Source of the DNA: an uncultured Cellvibrionales bacterium | Lineage (GTDB): Bacteria > Pseudomonadota > Gammaproteobacteria > Pseudomonadales > Porticoccaceae | DNA length: 58,589 nt | Assembly (NCBI GenBank): GCA_913031145.1 | Contig: CAJWCO010000014.1 | Span: forward strand, 1 to 58,589 | Direction of reading: 5' to 3' | Shown: in pieces, positions 45,568 through 55,675 of the stretch | Numbering within the stretch: position 1 is the stretch's first letter | Layout: every line of letters starts with the position of its first letter | The notes under the pieces: generated by a model | Database searches by the model: none | Told to the model about the DNA's origin: nothing | What the model saw: the letters and a program-made list of their open reading frames with translations, nothing else | Translations under genes and position numbers: made by a program

Positions 45568-46827
45568 ATGAAGATTGCCATTATCGGCACTGGGATCGCC
45601 GGCAACGTTGCGGCCCATTACCTTGCGAAAGAGCATGACATTACCGTCTTTGAGGCAAATGACTACATTGGCGGGCACACCCATACTCATGCGGTGGCGA
45701 CACCTGAGGGTACCTATCTGGTGGACTCGGGATTTATTGTCTTTAACTATGCCACCTATCCGAATTTTACCCGATTGCTATCCGACTTAAAGGTTGAAAC
45801 TCAGCCTTCGGTGATGAGTTTTGGGGTTAAATGCGAAGCGAGCGGTTTGGAGTACATGGGCTCGACGCTCAACAGTCTCTTTGCGCAGCGGCGCAATCTT
45901 TTCAGGCCTTCTTTTTGGGGGATGATCCGCGACATTTTGCGCTTTAATCGCAGTGCAGCCAAAATTCTCGCAGATGAAAGTAACGCACTGACGTTAAGTG
46001 AGCATCTAGACATAGAGGGGTATGGTGAGGCCTTTATAAAGCAGTATTTAATGCCGATGGCGGCGGCAGTTTGGTCTGCTGATCAAAACATGTTGAAACA
46101 GTTCCCCATTCGATATTTACTGCAGTTTTTTCAAAATCATGGGCTTGTGCAGATACGAAACCGGCCTGAGTGGTTCGTGATTAAGGGGGGGTCCAAGGTC
46201 TATGCCGAGGCTCTGACACGCGCACACCGAGAGCAGATACGGCTGGCAACACCCGTTACTGGTGTGCGTCGCAACAACGATAGCGTGACGATAACGAGCG
46301 CTTTCGGAGAAGAAATTTTTGATGCGGTGTTTATTGCAACCCATAGTGATCAGGCACTGGCCGTTTTGCAGGACCCCACACCCGAGGAAACCGAAATTTT
46401 AGGTGCTATTCCCTACCAGAAAAATGACGTTCTCTTGCACACCGATAGCTCGTTGATGCCGGCACGCCGGCGCGCTTGGGCGGCATGGAATTACCATTTG
46501 CTGCACCGGTCCCAAGATGCGGTTGCGGTGACGTACAATATGAATATTTTGCAGGGGTTTCAGTGTGAGCAGCAATACTGTGTGACGCTGAATAACAGTT
46601 CGGCTGTAGATCCAGAAAAGGTCATTGCGCGCATTGCTTATCACCACCCAGTTTATACCCCGAGTTCAGTGGCGGCACAGGGTAGGCAGGGTGAAATTAA
46701 TGGTGTTAATCGAACCTATTATTGTGGCGCTTATTGGCGGTATGGGTTTCATGAGGATGGTGTAGTCAGTGCGCTAAACGCATTAAAGCATTTTGCTCAT
46801 CGCGGATCCGATGAGCATGCTGAATAG
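45568..46827 (+). CDS. FAD-dependent amine-oxidase-type flavoprotein
   Basis: A 419-residue flavoprotein with the dinucleotide loop IIGTGIAGNVAAHYLAKEH at residues 5-23, the second FAD contact EANDYIGGHTHTH and a C-terminal YYCGAYWRYGFHEDGVVSA. This type is regularly found beside DUF1365 and CFA-synthase genes. In Rhodobacter, flavoproteins of comparable clusters take part in desaturating methylated acyl chains on the way to furan fatty acids. That role here is inference. Confidence 0.85.
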   Translation: MKIAIIGTGIAGNVAAHYLAKEHDITVFEANDYIGGHTHTHAVATPEGTYLVDSGFIVFNYATYPNFTRLLSDLKVETQPSVMSFGVKCEASGLEYMGSTLNSLFAQRRNLFRPSFWGMIRDILRFNRSAAKILADESNALTLSEHLDIEGYGEAFIKQYLMPMAAAVWSADQNMLKQFPIRYLLQFFQNHGLVQIRNRPEWFVIKGGSKVYAEALTRAHREQIRLATPVTGVRRNNDSVTITSAFGEEIFDAVFIATHSDQALAVLQDPTPEETEILGAIPYQKNDVLLHTDSSLMPARRRAWAAWNYHLLHRSQDAVAVTYNMNILQGFQCEQQYCVTLNNSSAVDPEKVIARIAYHHPVYTPSSVAAQGRQGEINGVNRTYYCGAYWRYGFHEDGVVSALNALKHFAHRGSDEHAE

Positions 46828-47584
46828 TTGTCTGTACACAGGTACTGTTCGCCACAGCCGATCACTACCGGTCGAAAACACGTTTACCTACGCGGTCTTT
46901 ATGCTCTACCTTGACTTAGATGAGCTTGAGACTGTGTTCGAGCGATTTTGGTTATGGTCAACAAAACGGCCAAACATCGCATGGTTTCGCCGCTCTGATC
47001 ATGTTGGAGACCCCACGCTAAAGTTGAGTGAGAGTCTCCGTGATATTGTCTTTGCGCAGACAGGTGTAAGGCCCGATGGCCCCATTCGACTGCTGACTAA
47101 TTTGCGGTACTTTTTTTATCGGTCCAATCCTGTGAGTTTTTACTACATCTTCGATCGCGAAGGTGAGACCTTGGAAACGGTTGTTGCCGAGGTGACCAAT
47201 ACCCCTTGGGACGAACAGCACTGTTATGTTCTTAAGGATGCGCAACCGGGGAGCAATGAGCGACTGTTGCGTTTTGAAATCGACAAGACATTTCATGTTT
47301 CGCCTTTTCTTCCGATGGACATGAATTACCGTTGGCGTGTTAGTGCGCCGAATGAGTCTTTGGCCGTTCATATACAAAACCATCGAGAGTCTGAAAAGGT
47401 TCTCGACGTCATGTTGAGGCTACAGGCGAAATCCATGAGCGCGCAAAACCTGGCGCGTTGTCTTTTGCAATATCCATTAATGACCTTAAAAGTGACGCTG
47501 GCGATTTATTGGCAAGCACTTAAATTATGGTTAAAGAAAGTGCCCATATACACTCACCCAGCGAAGTCAGAAAGAGAGAAGTAG
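46811..47584 (+). CDS. DUF1365 family protein
   Basis: A 257-residue protein starting MSMLNSCLYTGTVRHSR, with the DUF1365 hallmarks FTYAVFMLYLDLDEL, LLTNLRYFFYRSNPVSFYYIFD and KTFHVSPFLPMDMNYRWR. The function is unknown, but the family almost always neighbours CFA synthase and the flavoprotein. Its ATG lies 17 bases inside the flavoprotein gene, showing translational coupling. A membrane-associated helical C terminus is likely. Confidence 0.88.
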   Translation: MSMLNSCLYTGTVRHSRSLPVENTFTYAVFMLYLDLDELETVFERFWLWSTKRPNIAWFRRSDHVGDPTLKLSESLRDIVFAQTGVRPDGPIRLLTNLRYFFYRSNPVSFYYIFDREGETLETVVAEVTNTPWDEQHCYVLKDAQPGSNERLLRFEIDKTFHVSPFLPMDMNYRWRVSAPNESLAVHIQNHRESEKVLDVMLRLQAKSMSAQNLARCLLQYPLMTLKVTLAIYWQALKLWLKKVPIYTHPAKSEREK

Positions 47585-47586
47585 AC

Positions 47587-48855
47587 ATGTCAATTGAATC
47601 CAGCGAGATTTCCCAAATGCAGCGAGGGCGTGCCATAGACCGTTGGGCGAAGCGCGCGGTCGTAAAACAGCTTAAGCAACTGACGCAGGGTCGACTAACG
47701 GTAGTCGATGGTAAAGAGGTGATGACCTTTGGTGATCTGACAGCCGACGACGCGCCGCTTGCTACAACGATCGAGGTGCTCGATCAAAAGTTTTATTCTG
47801 AATTTGCCTTGGGAGGCAGTGTGGCTGCTGGTGAAGCGTATATGCGCGGTTTTTGGCGATGTTCGGAGCTTACCGATTTGGTGCGTATTATGCTCCAAAA
47901 TGCGCATGTCCTTGATGCTGTCGACAATAGTTTAACTCGGCTCAAGGCACCACTTCTTCGCATTGGACACTGGTATAACCGCAACACGCAGACGGGGAGT
48001 CGGCGCAACATTCGCGCACATTATGATTTGGGTAATGCATTTTTTAAGTTATTTTTAGACCCCTCTATGATGTACTCGAGCGCTTACTATCCTCATCGCG
48101 ACGCTACCCTTGAAGAGGCTTCCGAGGCTAAACTAAAGCGTATTTGCGACAAATTATGTTTGTCCAGTCAAGACCGCGTGATCGAGATCGGTACAGGTTG
48201 GGGGGGCTTCGCACTTTATGCGGCGCGCAACTACGGGTGTCACGTGACCACGACAACGATCTCTGATGAGCAATATAAGTTAGCAGAAAAACGTATCAGC
48301 GATGCCAAACTAGAGGACCGCATTACGCTGTTGAAACGCGATTATCGAGATCTCAATGGGCATTACGACAAACTGGTGTCGATCGAAATGATTGAGGCCG
48401 TGGGTCCGCAGTTTTTAGAGACCTATCTGAACTGTTGTAGCCGATTGCTTAAACCTCATGGAGCCATGCTAGTGCAGGCGATCACGATGCGTGATCAGCG
48501 TTATGATCGGGCCGTGCATTCAGTGGACTTCATTCAACGATATATCTTTCCCGGCGGCTTCATTCCGTGTCTGGCAGCCATTACCGATGGCATTAAAAAA
48601 GCGACAGATTTACGCTTATTCAATTTAGAAGATATTGGGCCGCACTATGCCCGAACACTCGCGGATTGGCGGGCCGCCTTTTTTGCTAATCTTGGCGAAG
48701 TGAAGGCGCTGGGCTATTCCGACGAATTTGTTCGCATGTGGGAATTTTATCTGTGTTATAGCGAAGGCGGTTTTCGCGAGCGAGCGCTTGGAAACGTCCA
48801 GCTGGTTTTTGTAAAGCCTCAAAATCGTATCGATTGGAACTATGAAACGCGCTGA
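47587..48855 (+). CDS. cfa: Cyclopropane-fatty-acyl-phospholipid synthase
   Basis: A 422-residue CFA-synthase family protein. The N-terminal domain (about 1-130, GGSVAAGEAYMRGFWRCSEL) is followed by NIRAHYDLGNAFFKLFLDPSMMYSSAYY and the SAM loop VIEIGTGWGGFALYAA at about 198-213, then SIEMIEAVG and FIQRYIFPGGFIP. CFA synthases add a methylene group from SAM to cis-unsaturated chains of membrane phospholipids. The start is set at 47587, two bases after the DUF1365 stop. It is the last gene of the lipid operon. Confidence 0.92.
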   Translation: MSIESSEISQMQRGRAIDRWAKRAVVKQLKQLTQGRLTVVDGKEVMTFGDLTADDAPLATTIEVLDQKFYSEFALGGSVAAGEAYMRGFWRCSELTDLVRIMLQNAHVLDAVDNSLTRLKAPLLRIGHWYNRNTQTGSRRNIRAHYDLGNAFFKLFLDPSMMYSSAYYPHRDATLEEASEAKLKRICDKLCLSSQDRVIEIGTGWGGFALYAARNYGCHVTTTTISDEQYKLAEKRISDAKLEDRITLLKRDYRDLNGHYDKLVSIEMIEAVGPQFLETYLNCCSRLLKPHGAMLVQAITMRDQRYDRAVHSVDFIQRYIFPGGFIPCLAAITDGIKKATDLRLFNLEDIGPHYARTLADWRAAFFANLGEVKALGYSDEFVRMWEFYLCYSEGGFRERALGNVQLVFVKPQNRIDWNYETR

Positions 48856-48950
48856 AAACGCTGTCGTCTAAACGGGTATCGACGGTCTAGTTCGGAGCGC
48901 ATAGCGACCCTTGCGCTACCCTTGTGAAAATCGAGAAGTAGCGTCGCGTT

Positions 48951-49856
48951 GTGTCGGCGAAGGCTTTACAATACCGTGACATGCATGACTGGCGTCGCCC
49001 CATGGCTTTGCGGAAAGATCAGCTAGAAGCAAATAAACTACAAAAACGATTGCGCCGAAACGTCGGTAAGGCCATCGCTGATTACGCGATGATTGAGGCT
49101 GACGACCGAGTCATGGTGTGTTTGTCTGGCGGAAAAGATTCGTATGCAATGCTCGATATTCTAATGCGATTGCAGAAAAGTGCTCCGTTGAAGTTTGATC
49201 TAGTGGCGGTAAATTTAGACCAAAAACAACCGGGTTTTCCAACGCACGTGCTTCCCGATTATCTGCAGGCGTTAGGCATTGAGTATCATATCGTAGAAAA
49301 GGATACTTACCGCATTGTGACCGAAAAAATCCCCGCGCATAAGACATACTGTAGCCTCTGTTCGCGGCTTCGGCGGGGGACGCTCTACGGCTTTGCTGAA
49401 ACAATTGGTGCGACCAAAATTGCACTGGGACATCACCGGGACGACATCGTCGAAACGTTATTTCTCAACTTGTTCTATCAGGGAAAAATGAAGGCAATGC
49501 CGCCGAAACTGCGCTCTGATGACGGTCGCAATATCGTGATTCGGCCCTTGGCGTACTGCCGAGAAAGCGACCTACAGGCATTAGCAGAACTGCGTGAATT
49601 TCCAATTATTCCCTGTAATCTTTGTGGATCACAAGATGGCTTGCAACGCACAGTGGTGAAAGAGATGCTGGGCGCGTGGGAACGCCAGTATCCTGGGCGC
49701 ACGGATACCATTTTTAGCGCACTTCAGCATGTGTCGCCGTCACAGTTGGCTGATACACAATTGTTTGATTTTAGCGCGCTGAAACTGGAGGGCCGGCAGG
49801 TCGAAAAAGACAACGAGCCGGCTGCAGATACCCGTATTGGTGCGTTGAATTTATAG
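48951..49856 (+). CDS. ttcA: tRNA C32 2-thiolation protein TtcA
   Basis: Closely follows E. coli Ttc[13 protein letters not shown], the PP-loop [13 protein letters not shown] (59-64), [19 protein letters not shown], the iron-sulfur/cysteine motif [13 protein letters not shown] (Cys134, Cys137), ALGHHRDD, and [10 protein letters not shown]. It thiolates cytidine 32 of certain tRNAs using an Fe-S cluster. The frame begins at GTG 48951. ATGs at 48981 and 49002 are also plausible, and the family length favours one of those. Probably separate from the lipid operon (95-base gap). Confidence 0.95.
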   Translation: MSAKALQYRDMHDWRRPMALRKDQLEANKLQKRLRRNVGKAIADYAMIEADDRVMVCLSGGKDSYAMLDILMRLQKSAPLKFDLVAVNLDQKQPGFPTHVLPDYLQALGIEYHIVEKDTYRIVTEKIPAHKTYCSLCSRLRRGTLYGFAETIGATKIALGHHRDDIVETLFLNLFYQGKMKAMPPKLRSDDGRNIVIRPLAYCRESDLQALAELREFPIIPCNLCGSQDGLQRTVVKEMLGAWERQYPGRTDTIFSALQHVSPSQLADTQLFDFSALKLEGRQVEKDNEPAADTRIGALNL

Positions 49857-49912
49857 ATTGGCCACTGGACAAGCCCTGCATAGACACTCGCCGCGACGCA
49901 CTCCACGTTGCC

Positions 49913-51640
49913 TTACATTGTCGGCATAACTTCAATGCCGAGCAGATCCAGTCCACAAGACATTTTTTCGGCGGTTAATTTGCACAGTTGCAAACGACTG
50001 TCTTGAATGGCTGAGGGGGTCTCTTTTTTAAGAACGGGGCAGGCCTCATAAAACGTCATAAAAGCACTGGTTAATCCGTATAGATAACTGCAAAGCACAT
50101 GGGGGTAACACTCGCTCGCGACTTGCTCAATCACGTCATCAAATTGCAATAACGCGAGCGCTAGTGCTCGTTCTTCTGGCTGATCGATCCTTGCCGGTGC
50201 TGCGAAGGTACGCATGTCGAGACCGGCGCGCTTGAAGAGGCTCCCAACGCGCGTGACTGCGTATTGTAAGTAAGGGCCGGTGTTGCCCTCAAAAGATAAC
50301 ATTTCATCCCAGTCGAACACATAATCTTGCGTCCGAGTTTTACTCAGATCGGCGTATTTAATGGCACCGATACCGACTTTACGTGCAATAGTTGCTATGT
50401 CTTCATCGTTTAGGTCAGGGTTTTTACTCTGCACCAACTGTGCTGCCCGCTCCGCAGATTCGGTAATTAAGTCGGCTAGCTTGACTGTGCCACCCGACCG
50501 CGTTTTAAACGGCTTACCGTCCTTGCCCATCATGGTGCCAAACGCGTGATGCTCAAGTTTTACCCCTGACGTAACCAACTCCGCACGTCTTCCAGCGCAG
50601 AAAACTTGTTGCATATGAAGTGATTGTCGCGCATCGATAAAATATAGAACTCGATGCGCATTCAGTGTTTGAGCACGGTACTCGAGCGCCGCAAGGTCTG
50701 TGGTAGAATACAAGAAGCCGCCATCTGACTTACGAACAATCATTGCTGACGGGCGCCCTTTTTTATCTGCGAGTTCGTCTAAATAAATGACTTTGGCGCC
50801 TTGATCGTCGACCGCAATTTGTTGGTCTGTGAGGCGTTGCAAGAGCCCCGCCAATTGCTCATTATAGGCACTCTCTGCCTTAATATGCTCTTCAGAGAGG
50901 CCAACGTTGAGGCGTTGATAGATGTCTAGATTGTGTTTGATGGATATCGTAATAAATTGTCGCCAAAGGGATCGGCAATGGTCATCTCCAGACTGCAATC
51001 GCACCACATAGGCGCGCGCGTGTTCCGCGAATTGCGGATCTTCATCAAAGTGTCTCTTTGCCTGTTGATAAAATTTTTCTAGATCATCAAGTGCCAGATT
51101 CGCGGGTTCACCCTTGCCCAAGTGCAGTTCTAATTCAGCGATCAGCATGCCAAACTGTGTCCCCCAGTCACCCACATGATTTTGTCGGATGACTCGCTCG
51201 CCTCGGTATTCGAGAACGCGAGCAATACAGTCACCAATAATCGTTGATCGCAGATGGCCCACATGCATTTCTTTTGCGAGGTTGGGCCCAGAATAATCGA
51301 TCACTACCGTTTGCACCGCACGCGTTGACGAGTTCTCAGGCGTTGAGTTAGAAAGTGCTGTACCCAGAAACTTTGCGCATATACGCAAATTGATAAATCC
51401 CGGTCCGGCCACCTCTATCGATTCGACGATACCGTCGAGGTCAACTTTCTCTAAAATGCGGTGGGCCAGTTCTCGTGGGTTGAGGCCCGCGCGCTTCGCT
51501 GCGGCCATGGCACCATTCGCTTGGTAATCCCCATTTTGAACACGAGCGCTTACCGCAACCATGGGGGTGCAGTCCTTGGGAATACCCAGTTCTTCCATAG
51601 CGTGGGATAGACGCTCTTCGAGCAATGTCTTTAAGACCAT
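49913..51640 (-). CDS. argS: Arginyl-tRNA synthetase
   Basis: A 575-residue class I synthetase with the N-terminal Add-1 domain ([18 protein letters not shown]), [21 protein letters not shown] (HIGH motif at about 126-130), the degenerate KMSKS region [17 protein letters not shown], and an all-helical anticodon-binding C terminus ending [14 protein letters not shown]. The start at 51640 ([11 protein letters not shown]) matches the family. A longer frame reaches 51697. It charges tRNA-Arg. Confidence 0.95.
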   Translation of the reverse strand: MVLKTLLEERLSHAMEELGIPKDCTPMVAVSARVQNGDYQANGAMAAAKRAGLNPRELAHRILEKVDLDGIVESIEVAGPGFINLRICAKFLGTALSNSTPENSSTRAVQTVVIDYSGPNLAKEMHVGHLRSTIIGDCIARVLEYRGERVIRQNHVGDWGTQFGMLIAELELHLGKGEPANLALDDLEKFYQQAKRHFDEDPQFAEHARAYVVRLQSGDDHCRSLWRQFITISIKHNLDIYQRLNVGLSEEHIKAESAYNEQLAGLLQRLTDQQIAVDDQGAKVIYLDELADKKGRPSAMIVRKSDGGFLYSTTDLAALEYRAQTLNAHRVLYFIDARQSLHMQQVFCAGRRAELVTSGVKLEHHAFGTMMGKDGKPFKTRSGGTVKLADLITESAERAAQLVQSKNPDLNDEDIATIARKVGIGAIKYADLSKTRTQDYVFDWDEMLSFEGNTGPYLQYAVTRVGSLFKRAGLDMRTFAAPARIDQPEERALALALLQFDDVIEQVASECYPHVLCSYLYGLTSAFMTFYEACPVLKKETPSAIQDSRLQLCKLTAEKMSCGLDLLGIEVMPTM

Positions 51641-51870
51641 AAGTGACTCTCTGATAACAACAGGCCGTGATTGTAGGTTTACGGTGAGCGAAAGCAAAGT
51701 TAAAACTGCGGCGACACGGCCGCATGGCGTGATCTAGGCGGCTAAGCGATTGCCAAGCGAAAAATACCTGCTATCATTACGCTTTTGCGTTGATAGTGAC
51801 GCAGTAAATGCGCTCTCGCCCGTCGCTGGCAGGTGTTTGACCCGAATCATTAAGGACTTCACGGCACGTC

Positions 51871-52113
51871 ATGCAACCAACGTTGATTGATCAAGGATTG
51901 AACCTGATGGCACTGGGGATGGGCACAGTTTTTGCTTTTCTTATGGTGCTTGTGTTCGTGACGCGCCTGATGTCTTGGGTATTGGGTCGCTGGTTCGAAG
52001 AGTCATTGACTTCGGAGCCACTGAAAACGGTAGTGTCAGACCCGTCGCCGGTGGAGCCTCGGATTGTTGCGGTGATTCAGGCGGCCATAGATCATCACCG
52101 AACTAACCGCTGA
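51871..52113 (+). CDS. oadG: Oxaloacetate decarboxylase gamma subunit
   Basis: An 80-residue membrane protein: one transmembrane helix (about 14-34, GMGTVFAFLMVLVFVTRLM) and a polar C-terminal tail, the size and layout of OadG. OadG holds the alpha and beta subunits together and binds Zn2+. The family's start LIDQGLNLMALGMG is well kept. It opens the oadGAB-bolA operon, 50 bases before oadA. Confidence 0.9.
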   Translation: MQPTLIDQGLNLMALGMGTVFAFLMVLVFVTRLMSWVLGRWFEESLTSEPLKTVVSDPSPVEPRIVAVIQAAIDHHRTNR

Positions 52114-52163
52114 TCTACGCCACAAGCTTATTTTGTACAACATCCATTTTTTGAGAATAAATT

Positions 52164-53954
52164 ATGTCTGAGATTGCTGTTCCTCTGGGTATTACCGAAG
52201 TTGTTTTGAGGGATGCCCACCAGTCTTTGTTTGCCACGCGCATGCGCATTGATGACATGTTACCCATTGCCGCGCAACTCGACCAGATCGGTTATTGGTC
52301 GATGGAATCGTGGGGCGGAGCAACTTTTGATGCCTGTATTCGGTTTCTGGGAGAGGACCCTTGGGACCGTATTCGCGAAATAAAAAGGGCCATGCCGAAC
52401 ACCCCGCAACAAATGCTTTTTCGAGGTCAAAATATTCTCGGGTATCGTCACTACGCAGACGATGTTGTCGAGAAATTTGTAGAGAGGGCGGCCATTAATG
52501 GCATTGATGTGTTTCGCGTATTTGATGCCATGAATGACATGCGCAATTTAGAGACGGCTCTGCGTGCCGTAAAACAGGTCGGCAAGCATGCTCAAGGGAC
52601 CATCTCGTATACGGTGAGTCCTGTGCACACTTTGGATTTATGGGTGGACCAGGCGCGGCAAATAGAAGATGCCGGGGCTGATTCGATTTGTATCAAAGAT
52701 ATGGCGGGGCTACTGACACCTTACGTAGGCTATGACTTGGTCACTCGGTTAAAGCGTGCCGTTGCCATTCCCATTCAGTTGCATGCCCATGCGACAACCG
52801 GATTATCTACCACGACAATCACCAAATGCGTTGAAGCGGGTATTGATAATGTGGATACCGCGATCTCCTCTATGTCGATGACTTACGGGCACTCGGCTAC
52901 TGAATCTGTGGTTTCTATTTTTGAAGGGCACGAGCGGGACACGGGTCTTGATATCGAAAAGCTCGAGGGTATTGCGGCTTATTTTCGAACCGTACGCAAA
53001 AAATACCGAGCATTTGAAGGATCGCTAAAGGGGGTTGATTCAAGGATTTTGGTTGCTCAAGTGCCCGGTGGGATGCTCACAAATATGGAAGGGCAACTAA
53101 AAGAGCAGGGCGCGGCGGACCGCCTAGATGACGTGCTAGAGGAAATTCCTAGAGTCAGAGAGGATCTTGGATTCATCCCGCTAGTGACCCCTACATCACA
53201 GATCGTAGGCACTCAGGCGGTGCTTAATGTTTTGACTGGCGAGCGCTATAAATCGATTACCAAAGAGACCGCTGGTGTATTGCGGGGTGAATACGGAGCC
53301 ACTCCCGCCCCGGTCAACCTTGACCTTCAGGCGCGCGTTCTCGCGCCCGACGAAACACCGCTGACCTGTCGGCCTGCGGATCGGATCGAACCCGAGTTGA
53401 GTAGCTTACAAGAGCAATTACAGGCCCTAGCAGCTAGCCATAATTTCCCATTAAAAAGCGCCGAGCAATGTATCGATGACGTCTTGACGTACGCACTGTT
53501 TCCACAAGTGGGGTTGAAATTTCTTCGTAACAAAGATAACCCAGAGGTTTTTGAGCCGGTTCCTACGGGCGCAGAGATCGTAGAAAAACAACCGGCGGGT
53601 GGGCAGGCCTACACGGTTGAAGTAGAAGGGCGCACTTATGCTGTCAAGGTTTCCGACGCTGGCGATGTGAGTAGCGTTGCATTTTTACCTGTGGTTAGCG
53701 CAACTGAAAAGCCGAGCGATAGCTCATCGCCGTCGGGGGCGGTGGAGCCTATCAAAGCGCCTCTCTCTGGGACGGTGGTCAAGGTGCTTGTCGGGCTAAA
53801 CCAAAGCGTTATAGAGGGTGAGCCGGTATTGATTCTCGAGGCGATGAAAATGGAAACGCAGGTGAGTGCACCGAGATCAGGCATTGTTAGCCGAGTTATT
53901 GCTAGCAGTGGTGACGCTGTCGCTGTGGGTGATGCACTGGTTGAATTACGCTAA
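52164..53954 (+). CDS. oadA: Oxaloacetate decarboxylase alpha subunit (biotin carboxyltransferase)
   Basis: A 596-residue protein with the carboxyltransferase TIM barrel ([37 protein letters not shown]), the PYC_OADA conserved domain ([21 protein letters not shown]) and a C-terminal biotinyl domain with the biotin lysine Lys562 in [10 protein letters not shown] linker rich in Ser/Pro lies before it. It moves the carboxyl group of oxaloacetate to biotin for the membrane pump. Between oadG and oadB. Confidence 0.95.
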   Translation: MSEIAVPLGITEVVLRDAHQSLFATRMRIDDMLPIAAQLDQIGYWSMESWGGATFDACIRFLGEDPWDRIREIKRAMPNTPQQMLFRGQNILGYRHYADDVVEKFVERAAINGIDVFRVFDAMNDMRNLETALRAVKQVGKHAQGTISYTVSPVHTLDLWVDQARQIEDAGADSICIKDMAGLLTPYVGYDLVTRLKRAVAIPIQLHAHATTGLSTTTITKCVEAGIDNVDTAISSMSMTYGHSATESVVSIFEGHERDTGLDIEKLEGIAAYFRTVRKKYRAFEGSLKGVDSRILVAQVPGGMLTNMEGQLKEQGAADRLDDVLEEIPRVREDLGFIPLVTPTSQIVGTQAVLNVLTGERYKSITKETAGVLRGEYGATPAPVNLDLQARVLAPDETPLTCRPADRIEPELSSLQEQLQALAASHNFPLKSAEQCIDDVLTYALFPQVGLKFLRNKDNPEVFEPVPTGAEIVEKQPAGGQAYTVEVEGRTYAVKVSDAGDVSSVAFLPVVSATEKPSDSSSPSGAVEPIKAPLSGTVVKVLVGLNQSVIEGEPVLILEAMKMETQVSAPRSGIVSRVIASSGDAVAVGDALVELR

Positions 53955-53963
53955 GGGGCGGGT

Positions 53964-55139
53964 ATGGATGACCTAATGAATCTCTATCTAAGCTCTGGTA
54001 TTGCGCAGATAGATATCGGCGACTTCGTGATGATTAGCGTGGGTATGTTGTTGCTTTACCTCGCAATTAATCACAGATTTGAGCCCCTGTTGCTGGTTCC
54101 CATTGGATTTGGAACGGTGCTGGTAAATATTCCTGGTGCAGGTTTTGACGCTGCGCCGATTTATGACTCGCTCGGGTATTTGCAGAGTCCGGGTGGGCTG
54201 CTGTATTACATTTATAGTGCTGGAATTGAAACCGGATTATTCCCGTTAGTGATCTTCATGGGTGTCGGAGCCATGACCGATTTCTCGCCGTTGTTGGCGA
54301 ATCCCAAGACGCTACTTTTGGGGGCGGCGGCACAAGTCGGCATTTTCTCCACCGTTCTTGGCGCAGTCGCACTTGGGCATTTTGGCATTTTTGACTTTAG
54401 CCTGCGCGATGCTGCGTCGATTGGCATTATTGGAGGTGCTGACGGTCCCACGGCTATTTTTGTGACCAGCAAATTATCCCCTGATCTACTCGGTGCGGTA
54501 GCTGTCGCCGCCTATTCTTACATGGCTTTGGTGCCAATCATTCAGCCGCCGATCATGCGCGCCCTTACGACTTCTGAGGAGCGGACCATTGTCATGCGCC
54601 AATTAAGGACTGTGTCGCAAACAGAGCGGATAGTATTTCCCTTGTTGCTGTTAATGATGGTGGCTATGTTGTTGCCTGATGCGGCTCCGCTTCTTGGGAT
54701 GTTTTGTTTCGGTAATTTGATGCGTGAATGTGGCGTAGTCAATCGATTAAGCGATACGACGCAAAATGCCTTAATTAATACCGTAACAATTTTTCTAGGT
54801 TTGGGTGTGGGTTCAAAAATGAGTGCCGATAAGTTTCTCAACGCAGAAACGCTCGGTATTCTTGCTTTGGGTGCCATTGCGTTCTGTATAGGTACGGCTG
54901 CGGGTGTGTTAATGGCGAAGGCTATGAATGCACTATCGAAACAAAAAATTAATCCGCTCATTGGTGCTGCAGGTGTGTCTGCGGTGCCTATGGCTGCGCG
55001 AGTCGTTAACCGGGTGGGTCTTGAGGCAAATGCACAGAACCATCTTTTGATGCATGCAATGGGCCCCAATGTGGCGGGCGTGATTGGGTCAGCGGTCGCC
55101 GCAGGGGTGATGATTAATTTAGTGACGAATTTGCCATAA
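53964..55139 (+). CDS. oadB: Oxaloacetate decarboxylase beta subunit, Na+ pump
   Basis: A 391-residue integral membrane protein with about nine or ten helices. The conserved Asp160 in [13 protein letters not shown] is the Na+/carboxybiotin site. Further hallmarks are the N-terminal [26 protein letters not shown] and the C-terminal [15 protein letters not shown]. It decarboxylates carboxybiotin and exports Na+ ions. Its final stop overlaps the bolA start by one base (TAATG). Confidence 0.95.
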   Translation: MDDLMNLYLSSGIAQIDIGDFVMISVGMLLLYLAINHRFEPLLLVPIGFGTVLVNIPGAGFDAAPIYDSLGYLQSPGGLLYYIYSAGIETGLFPLVIFMGVGAMTDFSPLLANPKTLLLGAAAQVGIFSTVLGAVALGHFGIFDFSLRDAASIGIIGGADGPTAIFVTSKLSPDLLGAVAVAAYSYMALVPIIQPPIMRALTTSEERTIVMRQLRTVSQTERIVFPLLLLMMVAMLLPDAAPLLGMFCFGNLMRECGVVNRLSDTTQNALINTVTIFLGLGVGSKMSADKFLNAETLGILALGAIAFCIGTAAGVLMAKAMNALSKQKINPLIGAAGVSAVPMAARVVNRVGLEANAQNHLLMHAMGPNVAGVIGSAVAAGVMINLVTNLP

Positions 55140-55456
55140 TGGGTCGGGTTGAAGCGTCAATTTTAAAGGCGTTGACGGATCTGCATCCGCAGCATTTGGA
55201 CCTCATTAACGAGAGCCATATGCACGCGGTGCCAAAGGACTCAGAGACCCATTTCAAATTGGTCGTGGTGAGCGATTCCTTTGAAAACCTTCGTTTAGTG
55301 CGTCGCCATCAAATAGTGTATGCCCTCTTAAAGGAGCAGTTGGCCGGGCCAGTGCATGCGCTTGCGTTGCACACCTATACGGCGGGCGAGTGGTCGTTAA
55401 AAGTGACTCAGGTTCCGGCGTCGCCTGACTGCAAAGGCGGCGGACTCCGAGATTAA
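55139..55456 (+). CDS. bolA: BolA family protein
   Basis: A 105-residue BolA-type protein: LHPQHLDLINESHMHAVPKDSETHFKLVVVSDSFENLRLVRRHQ followed by VHALALHTYTAGEW. BolA proteins work with monothiol glutaredoxins in Fe-S trafficking or as regulators of stress morphology. The start codon shares a base with the oadB stop, so its translation is coupled to a sodium-pump operon. The only promoter in view is that of oadG. Confidence 0.88.
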   Translation: MGRVEASILKALTDLHPQHLDLINESHMHAVPKDSETHFKLVVVSDSFENLRLVRRHQIVYALLKEQLAGPVHALALHTYTAGEWSLKVTQVPASPDCKGGGLRD

Positions 55457-55504
55457 CCCGCTCACCTGCGACAGCAATTTTTGATTTTTGCTAACGGGTT
55501 TTTT
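55455..55504 (+). terminator. Intrinsic terminator of the oadGAB-bolA operon
   Basis: AACCCG (55455-55460) pairs with CGGGTT (55495-55500). Inside it AGCAA (55473-55477) pairs with TTGCT (55488-55492), and four further T follow. The left arm overlaps the bolA stop codon region. Confidence 0.7.
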
Positions 55505-55675
55505 GAACATCTTTTTATTCCTATATGGCGCTATGTCACGGCCGTTCATTTCATCGCAAGAATGTCTCGCTTCACCGCTTTCGGGTGGCGGCTTAATTAT
55601 TTTACAGTAATACTTCATAATCAAAGATCCGTCCGAGCGGACTCTATTTTGTCCAGATCAAAATGAGGGGAAGTT

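Noticed and set aside
55631-55642. GTCCG-AG-CGGAC inverted repeat as a terminator
   Set aside because: The loop is only two bases and no T-tract follows. It could at most be a protein-binding site and is not called separately.
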